Virus record (IMG/VR): IMGVR_UViG_3300037852_000102
Location: 1-64,000 of that record
Length of the DNA: 64,000 nt
Reading direction: 5' to 3' (one strand)
DNA from: a virus
Shown: positions 42,022 through 50,055 of the stretch, piece after piece
Layout: every line of letters begins with the position of its first letter
Numbering within the stretch: position 1 is the first letter of the stretch
The notes under the pieces: model-generated
The model's database searches: none
Told to the model about the DNA's origin: nothing
What the model saw: the letters and a program-made list of their open reading frames with translations, nothing else
Program-made: the position numbers and the translations under genes

Positions 42022-42318
42022 GGCAGAGGCCCCCTGAAAACGGTCAAGCGTTGGATTGCATAGGGATTGCAGTCTGGGCGGTCGGCCTGCCGACGCTGCC
42101 TTGGGCGCTTGCCCGAACGATGTTTACGACAATCGTTGGTGTCGGTTTCCACGTTGCGATCTTGCGTCGCTCAAGGAAACTGCGGAGCCTGCTCGTACAC
42201 GTCCACCGTTTGATCGGCTTGGGGGAGGGCCTGCCCTCTCCCACGGATCATGTTGGATTTGTCAATACGACGAAATTTTGAAACGCGCAAGGGGTTGGCG
42301 CAACGGGTAGTGCAAACG
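42022..42318 (-). other. 297-bp leader upstream of the capsid gene
   Basis: No convincing gene on either strand; a 66-codon minus frame lacks a ribosome site. It contains a strong hairpin at 42221-42242 (GGGGGAGGGC, CT, GCCCTCTCCC, one mismatch) and, upstream of that on the minus strand, a TTGACA (42265-42260) without a matching -10. It may be the 5' leader and promoter zone of capsid mRNA. A tRNA-like D-arm near 42296-42318 does not extend to a full tRNA. Confidence 0.45.
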
Positions 42319-42531
42319 TCAGCGCCTGCCGCTAGATCGAGCAGTCGGAATGCCTTGTCTACAATATGCCGATAAAATACTTTGAGATGCTCTAATAGCG
42401 TCAGCGGATTTCTCGCAAGCCTCAGAGGGAAGCGGTCCGATCATTTGCGTACCCATGGACTCCCAGCTTTCTATGGTTGTAGACGGCTGGAGATTGGCGA
42501 CCATCATGACTATCAGAAAAAATTCTGGCAT
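42319..42531 (-). CDS. Small exported-type protein
   Basis: 70 residues with a short hydrophobic N-terminus (MPEFFLIVMMVANL), two cysteines in the mature part and a basic tail. GAGGGAAAC precedes the ATG. Function unknown. Confidence 0.5.
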   Translation of the reverse strand: MPEFFLIVMMVANLQPSTTIESWESMGTQMIGPLPSEACEKSADAIRASQSILSAYCRQGIPTARSSGRR

Positions 42532-42555
42532 GTTTCCCTCAATGCTGGCCGCGCC

Positions 42556-42723
42556 TTACCGGGGGCCGTGTAGCTCTCTCTCGTCTGCCGGTAAACGCTG
42601 CATTGCTTCTCGCCCAACCCTAAACCCTGTGATAAATCCTTCGGTGACAAACCCAACCACGACGCCAATCAACACTGGAAAGCCGCCAGCATAGCATTTG
42701 AGAATGGTCCAGAGCGGTTTCAC
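42556..42723 (-). CDS. Small single-pass membrane protein
   Basis: 55 residues: one hydrophobic stretch (YAGGFPVLIGVVVGFVTEGF) and a charged C-terminus. The GTG start has GGAGGGG six to ten bases upstream. Part of the small membrane/secreted group between scaffold and capsid. Confidence 0.55.
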   Translation of the reverse strand: MKPLWTILKCYAGGFPVLIGVVVGFVTEGFITGFRVGREAMQRLPADERELHGPR

Positions 42724-42739
42724 TTTTCCCCTCCAAAAA

Positions 42740-43276
42740 CTACTTGTCCAGAATCTTGTCGATGTCCGCCAGCGTGGTGCCCGGAATCTCGTTGGTCTCC
42801 AGCTTGAGGTCGTCGCGCTTGATGTGGATCAGCGTGACGTGGCAGGGCAGCGTGCCGAGCGCGACTAGTTGTTTGCTGTATTCCGCAAAGTCCGGGTTTT
42901 GGTGTTCTTTCTTGTCATCGCCCGTGACCGTCTGCGGAATCTCAGGTGCGCCCTTGGCGATCTCCGAAAAGATTTTTTGCCGCGCGTTTTCGATCTCGGT
43001 GGGGATGTTCGCGAGCCGCGCCTGATTCTCCGCGATGTTGCCGCGCAGGGTCGCGTTCTTGAAAATGTAGGACTGCACGTTGCCCTTGTCGGTCGTGTAG
43101 CCGTCCAGCCCGCGCAAGCCCCGCAGGATCGTCACGCAGTCGTTGAACGTAAATTCGGCCTTGGGGATCACGGTGGTGCGCGGCGGCTCCGGTGTCGGCG
43201 CTGCCGGAGCCTGCTGGCCGAACGCAACGGTTGCCATGGCGAACATGGCAGCGAAAATCATCAACAGCTTTTTCAT
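42740..43276 (-). CDS. Secreted phage protein
   Basis: 178 residues. A signal peptide (MKKLLMIFAAMFAMATVAFG) is followed by a Pro-rich segment and a helical domain with FNDCVTILRGLRGLDGY and a single later Cys (LPCHVTLIHIKRDDLKLE), suggesting one disulfide. An exported protein in a head-gene block is unexpected; function unknown. Confidence 0.6.
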   Translation of the reverse strand: MKKLLMIFAAMFAMATVAFGQQAPAAPTPEPPRTTVIPKAEFTFNDCVTILRGLRGLDGYTTDKGNVQSYIFKNATLRGNIAENQARLANIPTEIENARQKIFSEIAKGAPEIPQTVTGDDKKEHQNPDFAEYSKQLVALGTLPCHVTLIHIKRDDLKLETNEIPGTTLADIDKILDK

Positions 43277-43329
43277 GGGGTGTGCGCCTTTCCCGGGCGG
43301 TTCGTGGTGGTGACTGTCGTTTGGAAACT

Positions 43330-43716
43330 TTAGCCGTCCAAAACTTTTTTCGCCTCATTAAGGGCGGTTTGAAGATCGATGCAAGTCCCGTCTGGACGTT
43401 TGCCATGAATGAACCCGTAAAGCACCCGCGCCATCTTCAAGCAGCGGCTTTCGTAGTTCATCATGATCTCTCGGGTACGATCATATTCGTGCTTCCATCC
43501 CTCGGCCGCCTCCTTTGCGTTGGCGGGAACCCCGCCTCTAGGGAACTGCAAGCGGCAAACCGGCGGATCGACAAGCGCTTCCAAGTCGGCGACCTGCGCA
43601 GTTAATCGTTTGATTTCGTCGCGATCTTCCCGCGCCTCCTTCAGGATTGGACCGACGATCTCGTTATAGTCCGCATGATCTTCTATTTGTTTGAAAACGC
43701 TGTCATGCCGTGGCAT
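43330..43716 (-). CDS. Hypothetical coiled-coil protein
   Basis: 128 residues. Long N-terminal coiled coil (ILKEAREDRDEIKRLTAQVADLEAL), then a helical domain with YESRCLKMARVLYGFIHGKRPDG. GGAGAAA precedes ATG 43716; an ATG 16 codons earlier is less likely. First gene behind the 43.85-kb promoter. Confidence 0.6.
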   Translation of the reverse strand: MPRHDSVFKQIEDHADYNEIVGPILKEAREDRDEIKRLTAQVADLEALVDPPVCRLQFPRGGVPANAKEAAEGWKHEYDRTREIMMNYESRCLKMARVLYGFIHGKRPDGTCIDLQTALNEAKKVLDG

Positions 43717-43841
43717 CGTCGGGTTTCTCCAAAAGGGCGATCCAGTAAACCGCCTCGGCACCAACCACGCGCGTGGCCTAGCTCCGAAGTTACCTGATGG
43801 CGGCGCAAGGTCGGATAACTCACGCTAGATCGCCCAACAGT

Positions 43842-43870
43842 ATTATGCGGAATTACCCGCACGATGTCAA
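43842..43870 (-). promoter_or_regulatory. Sigma-70-type promoter inside the head block
   Basis: On the minus strand TTGACA, 17 bases, CATAAT. The -35 overlaps the stop of the scaffold gene. It would drive the small genes and capsid separately from the terminase-portal transcript. Confidence 0.65.
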
Positions 43871-44562
43871 CGGTCCTTGAGGGCGCGTATCGCTTGATCT
43901 TGTGCAGCCCGGTATTCGGCAGGCGGTAGCGTCCGAGCGGTTGCTGGCGATGGGGGCGGCGATCCCGGCGTGACCGGAGGTGCGGGGTTGCCCGTCCTCG
44001 GGGCCGGAGGCGGCCCGCCTGCGGTGAAATAGTTCGGCTTCTTTGCCTTGAACGCGGCGATGGCCTCGGCGACGCCAGTCACATTGCCCTTTGCGTCCAC
44101 AACTATTGTGGTGCGGTCGATCATCGGAAGCAAATCCAGATCGGTCAATCCAGCGGTGGCGGCCTCTGCCATCAATCTGGCGTCCGCGATCTGCTGATTG
44201 CGTTCGGAGATGGTGGCGGCTGCGGTGGCTTCCGCGGTGGCCACCCGCTGATCAGCTTCCTGCCTGATTCGGTCGGCCTCGGCGCGGGCGGCGGCCTCGG
44301 CTTCCCGCGCCGTGCGGGCGTCGATCCGGTACGCCGCAGCCTCGGCGCGCAACGCTGCCGGGTCATCACTGCTGGCCCGCTGCGGAGCGGGAGGCGGCGG
44401 TGGCGCGTGGTGTACCGGCGGCGGGGCAGGCGGCGGCGCTGGGGGCGCTGGCGGAGGCGGGGCGGGGTTCGGCGGGTTCGGCTCGTCAAAGTGCATCAGC
44501 GGGCCGCCCAGCGCACGCGGCAGCAGCAGGCTGGAAATCGTCGTTTCCCCGGTCTTTGTCAT
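43867..44562 (-). CDS. Scaffold-type protein (phage GP20-like)
   Basis: 231 residues. A Pro-rich N-terminus (PPAPPAPPPAPPPVHHAP), a long coiled coil (ARTAREAEAAARAEADRI...), and LDLLPMIDRTTIVVDAKGNV followed by AFKAKKPNYF, the end-pattern of GP20/minor structural scaffolds (x-V-D-x-x-GNV-x-G ... KP-x-x-F). Expected to guide capsid assembly; it lies between the portal and capsid genes as expected. Confidence 0.7.
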   Translation of the reverse strand: MTKTGETTISSLLLPRALGGPLMHFDEPNPPNPAPPPPAPPAPPPAPPPVHHAPPPPPAPQRASSDDPAALRAEAAAYRIDARTAREAEAAARAEADRIRQEADQRVATAEATAAATISERNQQIADARLMAEAATAGLTDLDLLPMIDRTTIVVDAKGNVTGVAEAIAAFKAKKPNYFTAGGPPPAPRTGNPAPPVTPGSPPPSPATARTLPPAEYRAAQDQAIRALKDR

Positions 44563-44583
44563 GGTTCCCTCGTGGTTTGCGAA

Positions 44584-45294
44584 TCAGATTGATGCGTTGA
44601 GCGCAACGGTGACGTTCGCGCCCGTGCCGGTCAGCGTTTGCAGCCGGGCCTTGATGTAGGTCGGCAACGTCGTCAGTTCGGTGAACCCGAACGCGGCGAG
44701 GCTGGACCCGATCTTGGTCCCGTTGGTCAGGGTCGCGACCGCTGCCGTCTCGCTGGCCCCGGCGGATAGCGTGGTGGTCACGCCGGTGAAATTCGCAACA
44801 CCCTGCGGAGTGCCGCCAGCCGTATCGCCGCCCGGCCAAATGCTCGGGAAATTGATCGTGACGATCGCGCCCGCCTGTTGGGCGGAAATCCCGCAGCCCT
44901 GCAGGTTCACGTCCGCATTGATCGCCGCGGCCAAAGCCACGGCCAGCGTCGTGGTGGTGTCGCTGCTGCCCGCCGTAACCACAACGGCCTCGGTGCCAGC
45001 GCCCGGCAGGTTAGGATTGGTGAACGTCGCGGTGATCGTGTCCCCGCTCGTAACCGTCGATCCGATGGTGATGGTGTAGCCGTTGACCGGGTTCGGGTTG
45101 TTCGTGCCGTAGATGTCCACGCTCAACGTCGATTGCGAGCCGAACAGTTCCAGCGAAATATCCTTGGCCCCGCCGATCTGAATCCACGGCCCCTCGTAAA
45201 CCGGCACCGCCTGCGCCGCGGGTAGCAGCAGCGCGTTGAGGCCGTAAGCGCCGACGAACCGGGGCGAGAGAAAATCAATCAGCGGTGTCTGCAT
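44584..45294 (-). CDS. Virion protein with one beta module
   Basis: 236 residues. N-terminal arm, GPWIQIGGAKDISLELFGSQ, then the repeated module (TITIGSTVTSGDTITATF, LAVALAAAINADVNLQGCG, IVTINFP). Possibly a head decoration or adaptor. Its first 20 bases overlap the biotinyl-domain gene. Confidence 0.55.
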   Translation of the reverse strand: MQTPLIDFLSPRFVGAYGLNALLLPAAQAVPVYEGPWIQIGGAKDISLELFGSQSTLSVDIYGTNNPNPVNGYTITIGSTVTSGDTITATFTNPNLPGAGTEAVVVTAGSSDTTTTLAVALAAAINADVNLQGCGISAQQAGAIVTINFPSIWPGGDTAGGTPQGVANFTGVTTTLSAGASETAAVATLTNGTKIGSSLAAFGFTELTTLPTYIKARLQTLTGTGANVTVALNASI

Positions 45295-45508
45295 GTCCGT
45301 CCCCTTCGATCTCGGCTAGCGCCTCACCCTGCCCGACGAACGCACCCAATACCACCAACCACGTCAACACGCCATCGCACGGCGCAACAATCGGGAACAT
45401 CGTTTTCATGCACTCCAGTTCACCGATGCTCTCGCCCGCCTTCACGCTGGCCCCCGTCTCCGCGTAGAATTGGCTCACGCTGCCGACCGTCTCCGAACTG
45501 ATTCGCAC
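45275..45508 (-). CDS. Biotinyl/lipoyl carrier-like domain protein
   Basis: 77 residues, covering a whole biotinyl domain: strands around VGSVSQFYAETGASVKAGES, the modification loop GELECMKTMFPI (Lys35) and the second half VAPCDGVLTWLVVLGAFVGQGEAL. In biotin carriers the loop is (E)-x-M-K-M; here it is CMKTM, so the lysine is kept and the second Met is shifted by one. It stands alone with no carboxylase gene near. Overlaps the next gene by 20 bases. Could be biotinylated by host BirA or be a structural reuse of the fold. Confidence 0.7.
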   Translation of the reverse strand: MRISSETVGSVSQFYAETGASVKAGESIGELECMKTMFPIVAPCDGVLTWLVVLGAFVGQGEALAEIEGDGHADTAD

Positions 45509-46221
45509 TATAAAAACGCCTCCTGCTTCGGAGCGGGCTTCGGCGCTTCAATGAACAAATCCGGCCGCGCCAGCGCGTCGGCGATGCGGCGGCAGGCGAT
45601 CTCGAAATACTTCGGCTCGATCTCGATGCCGATAAACTTGCGGCCGAGCTTGACGGCGGCAACGCCGGTGGTGCCGGAGCCCATAAAGGGGTCAAGGATG
45701 GTTCGGCATTCTTCAGGAAGATGCTCGATGCACCACTTCATAACATTTGCTGATTTTTGGGTCGGATGAAATCTTTCCTCACCACCTTTTCGCTGAAAAC
45801 CGTTCCAGCACCACCGGATCAGGCGAACGGCTTGGTCAAGGTTGGTCCACGCCAGTTCGCAATCTGCAAAGTCCGTTTCACCGTTGCATTTATCCCAAAT
45901 GAGCCAGCAGCGCGCCGGCGGAAGCTCATAATAATTGCCGCCAAAAATAATCTGGTATGAAGACATTTCACACATAGCGGCGAGCAAGCCGACATCAATC
46001 GGTTTCTGATCCCAGTTGTATTCGCCATAATCGCGCGGCGATGCATTGCGCCAGCGCGGGCTGCTTGTTCCTCTACTCGCTGTTCGCCTTGAACTTTCAC
46101 CAATCCCATACGGCGGATCAGTCACCACGGCGTCGACCTTGCCGAGATCAGGCAATATCTCCCGGCAATCGCCGCAATAAAGCGTGACGCCTTCGGCGAG
46201 ATGTTCGACGCGCGGGTTCAT
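45508..46221 (-). CDS. DNA methyltransferase (N6-adenine/N4-cytosine type)
   Basis: 237 residues. DPPYGI at 35-40 (motif IV) comes before a variable target-recognition stretch, and LDPFMGSGTTG at about 176-186 (motif I) comes late: a beta-class order. FHPTQKS and GIEIEPKYFEIACRRI complete the domain. ATG 46221 follows GAGG. Phages use such enzymes to protect or mark their DNA; there is no cognate endonuclease gene beside it. Confidence 0.9.
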   Translation of the reverse strand: MNPRVEHLAEGVTLYCGDCREILPDLGKVDAVVTDPPYGIGESSRRTASRGTSSPRWRNASPRDYGEYNWDQKPIDVGLLAAMCEMSSYQIIFGGNYYELPPARCWLIWDKCNGETDFADCELAWTNLDQAVRLIRWCWNGFQRKGGEERFHPTQKSANVMKWCIEHLPEECRTILDPFMGSGTTGVAAVKLGRKFIGIEIEPKYFEIACRRIADALARPDLFIEAPKPAPKQEAFL

Positions 46222-46243
46222 ATGATCCTCGAATCCTGCTCCA

Positions 46244-46423
46244 TCATGGCAGCCGAGCGATGTCATCGACGATCACAAGTTTCCCGGCGTTGGCCAATCG
46301 TTCGACCTCCGGCCACAGGGCTCCGGGCGGTTTCGTTAGTGTATCTTCGGCGAGTGCTCGGCTCAAATAGCCGCGACTGCTGATATCAGCCAAAACCGAT
46401 TCCTCAGTTATTTCTACCCACAT
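46244..46423 (-). CDS. Small hypothetical protein upstream of methyltransferase
   Basis: 59 residues (starts MWVEITEESVLADISSRGYL, ends VIVDDIARLP). The ATG overlaps the previous stop by one base (TGATG). It is acidic with an amphipathic helix; no family recognised. Confidence 0.55.
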   Translation of the reverse strand: MWVEITEESVLADISSRGYLSRALAEDTLTKPPGALWPEVERLANAGKLVIVDDIARLP

Positions 46424-46749
46424 CAGACGATTCTCGAATCCGCTTCCCGCCAGTTCAAAACGATGGTGGCACCGCGATCCCGCCCGCCCATTTCCAGCAT
46501 CAGCCCGTCCTCAGCTCCCGCCATCAGGACGAAACTCCCAGTGAAGCATGAAGGCTGGAACCATAGCGGGCGGCCCGCCCCCGTCAAGACGCGCGCGCGA
46601 ACCCATGCACCTGCGGAAAGGATTTGCACGCTGTAGAGTTCGCAACTCCGGCGCGCGAACCGCGTCACCCCGAGCGTGTCCACGGTCGCCGACCGCATCA
46701 GCGAGCCCGGCGCGCAAGGGGCGTATATCTCGCGGTCAGGCTGCAACAT
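46423..46749 (-). CDS. Hypothetical structural-region protein
   Basis: 108 residues, beta-rich with VQILSAGAWVRARVLTGAG and LWFQPSCFTGSFVLMAG. It overlaps the upstream gene by 14 bases and the downstream one by one. Appears to be a small head-region protein; no family recognised. Confidence 0.55.
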   Translation of the reverse strand: MLQPDREIYAPCAPGSLMRSATVDTLGVTRFARRSCELYSVQILSAGAWVRARVLTGAGRPLWFQPSCFTGSFVLMAGAEDGLMLEMGGRDRGATIVLNWREADSRIV

Positions 46750-47203
46750 TGGCGCGACGGAAGGGCTGCCAGACGAACGTCGCGACCGCAGCGACCGAAT
46801 TGTGGCCGCCGCCTGCGTGGATCGTCAGCCCGTTGTGAAACCCCGCATTCAGCATCCAGCTTCCCATGACAGCAGGCAATGCCGTGTAGAACGCGCGCCC
46901 GTTGCGCTTGCCCCACTTTTCCAGCACCTCGGGCGGCGAATCGAACGCCGGTTCGTCCACAGGCACGTCCTCGGGATTGGTGAAAAACCCGTTTTCATCC
47001 GGGATGCCGTCGATGATTCGAATGCCGCCCGACCCGCCGTGCGTGCAGGCGCAGGTGATGATCGTGCCGGGGCCGCGTTCGAGCACGAACAGGCCCTTGT
47101 CGTTCAACAACCATGCTTTGGCCCCCATCACGGGCTGCGGGACTTCAACGTGTGTCACGGCAGGCTGCGCCTCGCCCGACAACGAATGGCCAACCGCTCT
47201 CAT
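46736..47203 (-). CDS. Hypothetical structural-region protein
   Basis: 155 residues. Gly/His-rich strands (TIHAGGGHNSVAAVATFVW) and a central acidic loop (PDENGFFTNPEDVPVDEPAF). The start overlaps the portal stop as ATGA. Possibly a portal-associated head protein; not recognised. Confidence 0.55.
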   Translation of the reverse strand: MRAVGHSLSGEAQPAVTHVEVPQPVMGAKAWLLNDKGLFVLERGPGTIITCACTHGGSGGIRIIDGIPDENGFFTNPEDVPVDEPAFDSPPEVLEKWGKRNGRAFYTALPAVMGSWMLNAGFHNGLTIHAGGGHNSVAAVATFVWQPFRRANVAA

Positions 47204-48981
47204 TCCAATGCTCCCGCCGTGCTCGCGCTAATCAGCCCCGTCCCGCCGCCCACCTGATCCTCGTCACCCTCGGGCGTGCCGGGCGGGTTGTTCACGTCAA
47301 TCGAGGTCGGTGACGGAATGATCTCAGTCGGTTCCTCGGGGGAGGTCGGGCTGTCGTCCACATCCTCGTCCTCGGCATCCGTCGCCTCAAGGTCCAGCAT
47401 TCCGATGTCCATATTGATCAGCAGATACGCGCGCGCCTCGTCGATGGTCAGGAATTGCTCGCTGTCCTCGCCACCGCCCTTTGCTGCGGTTTTCGGCGGC
47501 TTGGGGCGCGTCGGTGGCACCTCGGGCGTCCCGGGTGTCGCTGGGCCGCCGCCAGCCCCAGCTGGCTTGCCGGGCTGCGCAGGCGTGCCGGGAGCCGTCG
47601 CCTTAAGCGGGTCGATGGCGATCTGCAACGCCTGCATGAGAGCAAACAATTCATCCGGCGTCGGCTGGAACAGCCGCGGCCACTGCAATTGAATCCCACC
47701 CACGGCGTTGTCACCCATCAGCTTCGCCGCCATCGCAATCTTTTTGATCAGCGGCAACGCGCCATCCTCGCCGTACTGGCTCCGCAGGTCCATCACGAGG
47801 TCGTTGGATTCCTCGTCGAGATATTCCATCGCGCGGCCCGACAGCGGGGCTTTCATCTTGTCGGGGTCTTTGCGAGACGCGGCGATCTGTTCCAACGCGA
47901 AATTGCGCAGGCTTTCGATCAGCTTCAAGCCGGCGTCGGTGCCGGTGCCGGACATTTCCAGCAACTCAGCCCCGCCCTCCCCGATGGTCATGCCATCGTC
48001 CTCTTTGTACCCGGCGCGCACCTGCAGCACGTTCGCAGGCCCGCGCACCATGTCGTCGTTCATCAACTCGCCCTTGATGACCAATTGCGGCGCGGCGTTG
48101 TAGCGCACCCCGCGCCCGATCTGCGACAGCGTGTAATCCAGTTCGATGCTGTTGGGGATCGCGTCGGCCCATGTGCAGTCGCCGTCAACGCCGCTGCCGC
48201 CCGCGAGATTGACGAACCACTGGCCGGGCACGAAATTCAGCCCGTGCGTTATCGTGCCGTCCGCTGTTCCGACCTTTGGGGCTGGCTTCAATTCGGTCGG
48301 CGGCGTCTTGTTGTCGGTGAACCCGTCGACCGGATTCCACTTGTCCTGCGGGATCGGCAGATAGGTGATTTCCTCGGATGTCGTGTAGTCGCGCACGAAC
48401 CAGTAATTGGCGGCGTTGTCCAGCTTGATGCCGAACATATCATCGGGCAGCCCGAACGCGACGAGCCCCGCGCCTGCCGCCGTGTATGACACCCGCAATT
48501 GCGCGAGTTCGCCGAAATCGTCAAACGACGGCTTGCAGTATTTCGCCCGCCACAGCGTCAGCGCCAGCCGCGCGTCGTCCTTGGTCCCCTCCACCCGGAA
48601 CGTCACCGCAATCGACCCGACGGAGCCCAGCAGCACGGCCTCGGCCATCTTCTGCCAGAACTTCGCGCGCCGCAGCAGCCGGTTCAACGGCTTAAGCTGG
48701 GCCTTGTCCTTGAGCCGCAGTTTCGGACGGTGCCGTCCGGCGAACAGTTTCCGCGCGCTCCACCGCGCCACCATGCGCGGGAGGCGGAACTGCGCCGAGG
48801 GCCGCCGGTCCTCAAGCGGAATCATCTTCTGCTGCTGGTCCAGTTCGTCGTAAAACGCCGAGGGCAAGTGGTCGTAAAACGTGCCGTCCAGCAGCCGGTC
48901 GAACTGATCCAGCCGCTTGTAGCGCGGCCAGCGTTTGGCCCATTCGGGAAGCTGGATTTTGTCTGCAGTCTTGCGGAACAT
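47200..48981 (-). CDS. Portal protein
   Basis: 593 residues. N-terminal helical region (RLDQFDRLLDGTFYDHLP), FWQKMAEAVLLGSVGSIAVTF, a stem-like helix, SIELDYTLSQIGRGVRYNAAPQL and SGRAMEYLDEESNDLVMDLR, typical of SPP1-type portals. The C-terminal 130 residues are Pro/Asp/Glu-rich and disordered. It follows terminase by 1.6 kb, as usual. Forms the dodecameric channel for DNA entry. Confidence 0.8.
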   Translation of the reverse strand: MFRKTADKIQLPEWAKRWPRYKRLDQFDRLLDGTFYDHLPSAFYDELDQQQKMIPLEDRRPSAQFRLPRMVARWSARKLFAGRHRPKLRLKDKAQLKPLNRLLRRAKFWQKMAEAVLLGSVGSIAVTFRVEGTKDDARLALTLWRAKYCKPSFDDFGELAQLRVSYTAAGAGLVAFGLPDDMFGIKLDNAANYWFVRDYTTSEEITYLPIPQDKWNPVDGFTDNKTPPTELKPAPKVGTADGTITHGLNFVPGQWFVNLAGGSGVDGDCTWADAIPNSIELDYTLSQIGRGVRYNAAPQLVIKGELMNDDMVRGPANVLQVRAGYKEDDGMTIGEGGAELLEMSGTGTDAGLKLIESLRNFALEQIAASRKDPDKMKAPLSGRAMEYLDEESNDLVMDLRSQYGEDGALPLIKKIAMAAKLMGDNAVGGIQLQWPRLFQPTPDELFALMQALQIAIDPLKATAPGTPAQPGKPAGAGGGPATPGTPEVPPTRPKPPKTAAKGGGEDSEQFLTIDEARAYLLINMDIGMLDLEATDAEDEDVDDSPTSPEEPTEIIPSPTSIDVNNPPGTPEGDEDQVGGGTGLISASTAGALE

Positions 48982-48984
48982 GCC

Positions 48985-49293
48985 CTATGCCTCTTGCGGG
49001 TCGGCGGGATCAACGTCGGTGGAGGTGTTCGCAATCTGCTGGCCGTAATCGGTGGCCGCGACATGCATCCCGCTGTGCAAGACGTGCATCCGGGTCAGGT
49101 TGTTTTTGACCCCGAACCAGCCATATGACACGCGCTCGCCGGGGCGGATATAGGCAAACGCAATCGCCCTGAGTTGGCCGCTTTCGGCCTTGGCCAGCAA
49201 TTCCTTGAGCGACTGGACGACCTCGGCGACGGGCTGCACACCCAAGGCATGGTCCGGCTGTGTCACGCCCGGGAATGATTTTACTTCGGCCAT
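48985..49293 (-). CDS. Hypothetical protein next to portal
   Basis: 102 residues. Helical segment (PVAEVVQSLKELLAKAESGQL) then strands (IAFAYIRPGERVSYGWFGV). ATG 49293 preferred to an ATG five codons earlier. Similar small proteins stand between terminase and portal in other rhizobial phages; no function known. Confidence 0.55.
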   Translation of the reverse strand: MAEVKSFPGVTQPDHALGVQPVAEVVQSLKELLAKAESGQLRAIAFAYIRPGERVSYGWFGVKNNLTRMHVLHSGMHVAATDYGQQIANTSTDVDPADPQEA

Positions 49294-49311
49294 CGGCGGT
49301 CCCCTCACGCC

Positions 49312-49761
49312 TTATGCGGCGGCGGGCGGTTCGGCGTCAAGCACCACCCGCCCTCTCGCCTTAACCTTTTCGATAGCCCACGCTGGCGGCGAATTGTCCG
49401 CTCGGCTGCTGTTACACGGTTCACAAGCAACGACGATGTTGTCCCACCGCTGCGTTCCGCCACGACTTCGCGGTATCAATTCGTCCATGGTTGCATCTTC
49501 AAGCCGCAGCACCGTGGGGCACCAGAAGCACTTGCCGCCTTGATGCTCGTGGAGAATGCGCTTTCGCTGTCGGTATTTGGAGCTAGTAAGTCGCCCCGGG
49601 CCGGTCGCGACGGCGGCGGGTCGCGCATGAAGTAGTCGCCAATCGTGCAGCGCATCGTACTGTGGGACGCTGTGCGCGGACAGGTGCATGTCCTTGTGCC
49701 CGAACGACGCGCGCGCCACGACGTTGTTCTGGCCCATGGGCGAGCCTTTCGACTTGTGCAT
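49312..49761 (-). CDS. HNH endonuclease
   Basis: 149 residues. HNH core: CFWCPTVLRLEDATMDELIP, RSRGGTQRWDNIVVACEPCN, with an N-terminal basic tail. Start 49761 or 49737, the latter with AAAGG upstream. Third HNH gene in the late block; phage packaging HNH proteins also lie near terminase, so it might act in packaging rather than homing. Confidence 0.75.
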   Translation of the reverse strand: MHKSKGSPMGQNNVVARASFGHKDMHLSAHSVPQYDALHDWRLLHARPAAVATGPGRLTSSKYRQRKRILHEHQGGKCFWCPTVLRLEDATMDELIPRSRGGTQRWDNIVVACEPCNSSRADNSPPAWAIEKVKARGRVVLDAEPPAAA

Positions 49762-49782
49762 GGATAGGCGTTCCCTTGATGC

Positions 49783-50055
49783 TCATGGCTTGCTGTCCGT
49801 GATCTGCTTGCGGAACGCATCGCGCGCCTTCACCGCGAACTTGTATCCCTCGGTCGCGCGGCCCAGCGCGCCATCATCGCTCGGGTCCAGCATCGCTGTC
49901 TCAAGGTTCGAATACAGCAGCTTGACCCGATCCTGAAACGCCTCGTCGATGGCGTCCAGCGCCAGATTGCGCGCGCGGTCGGGTCGATCTTCAGCCTTGG
50001 CCGATGCCAGTTCGCCCTCGTCGGCCAGTTTCTTGATCGTGCCGGTGTCAGCCAT
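49783..50055 (-). CDS. Small helical protein
   Basis: 90 residues, nearly all helix (LADEGELASAKAEDRPDRAR; DAIDEAFQDRVKLLYSNLE). Overlaps the upstream zinc-ribbon gene by 8 bases. Unknown. Confidence 0.55.
   Translation of the reverse strand: MADTGTIKKLADEGELASAKAEDRPDRARNLALDAIDEAFQDRVKLLYSNLETAMLDPSDDGALGRATEGYKFAVKARDAFRKQITDSKP

Noticed and set aside
42290-42360. tRNA-like sequence with a D-arm GCGC AACGGGTA GTGC
   Set aside because: No matching anticodon stem, the T-arm is poor, and the acceptor ends do not pair, so it is not a functional tRNA as read by eye.
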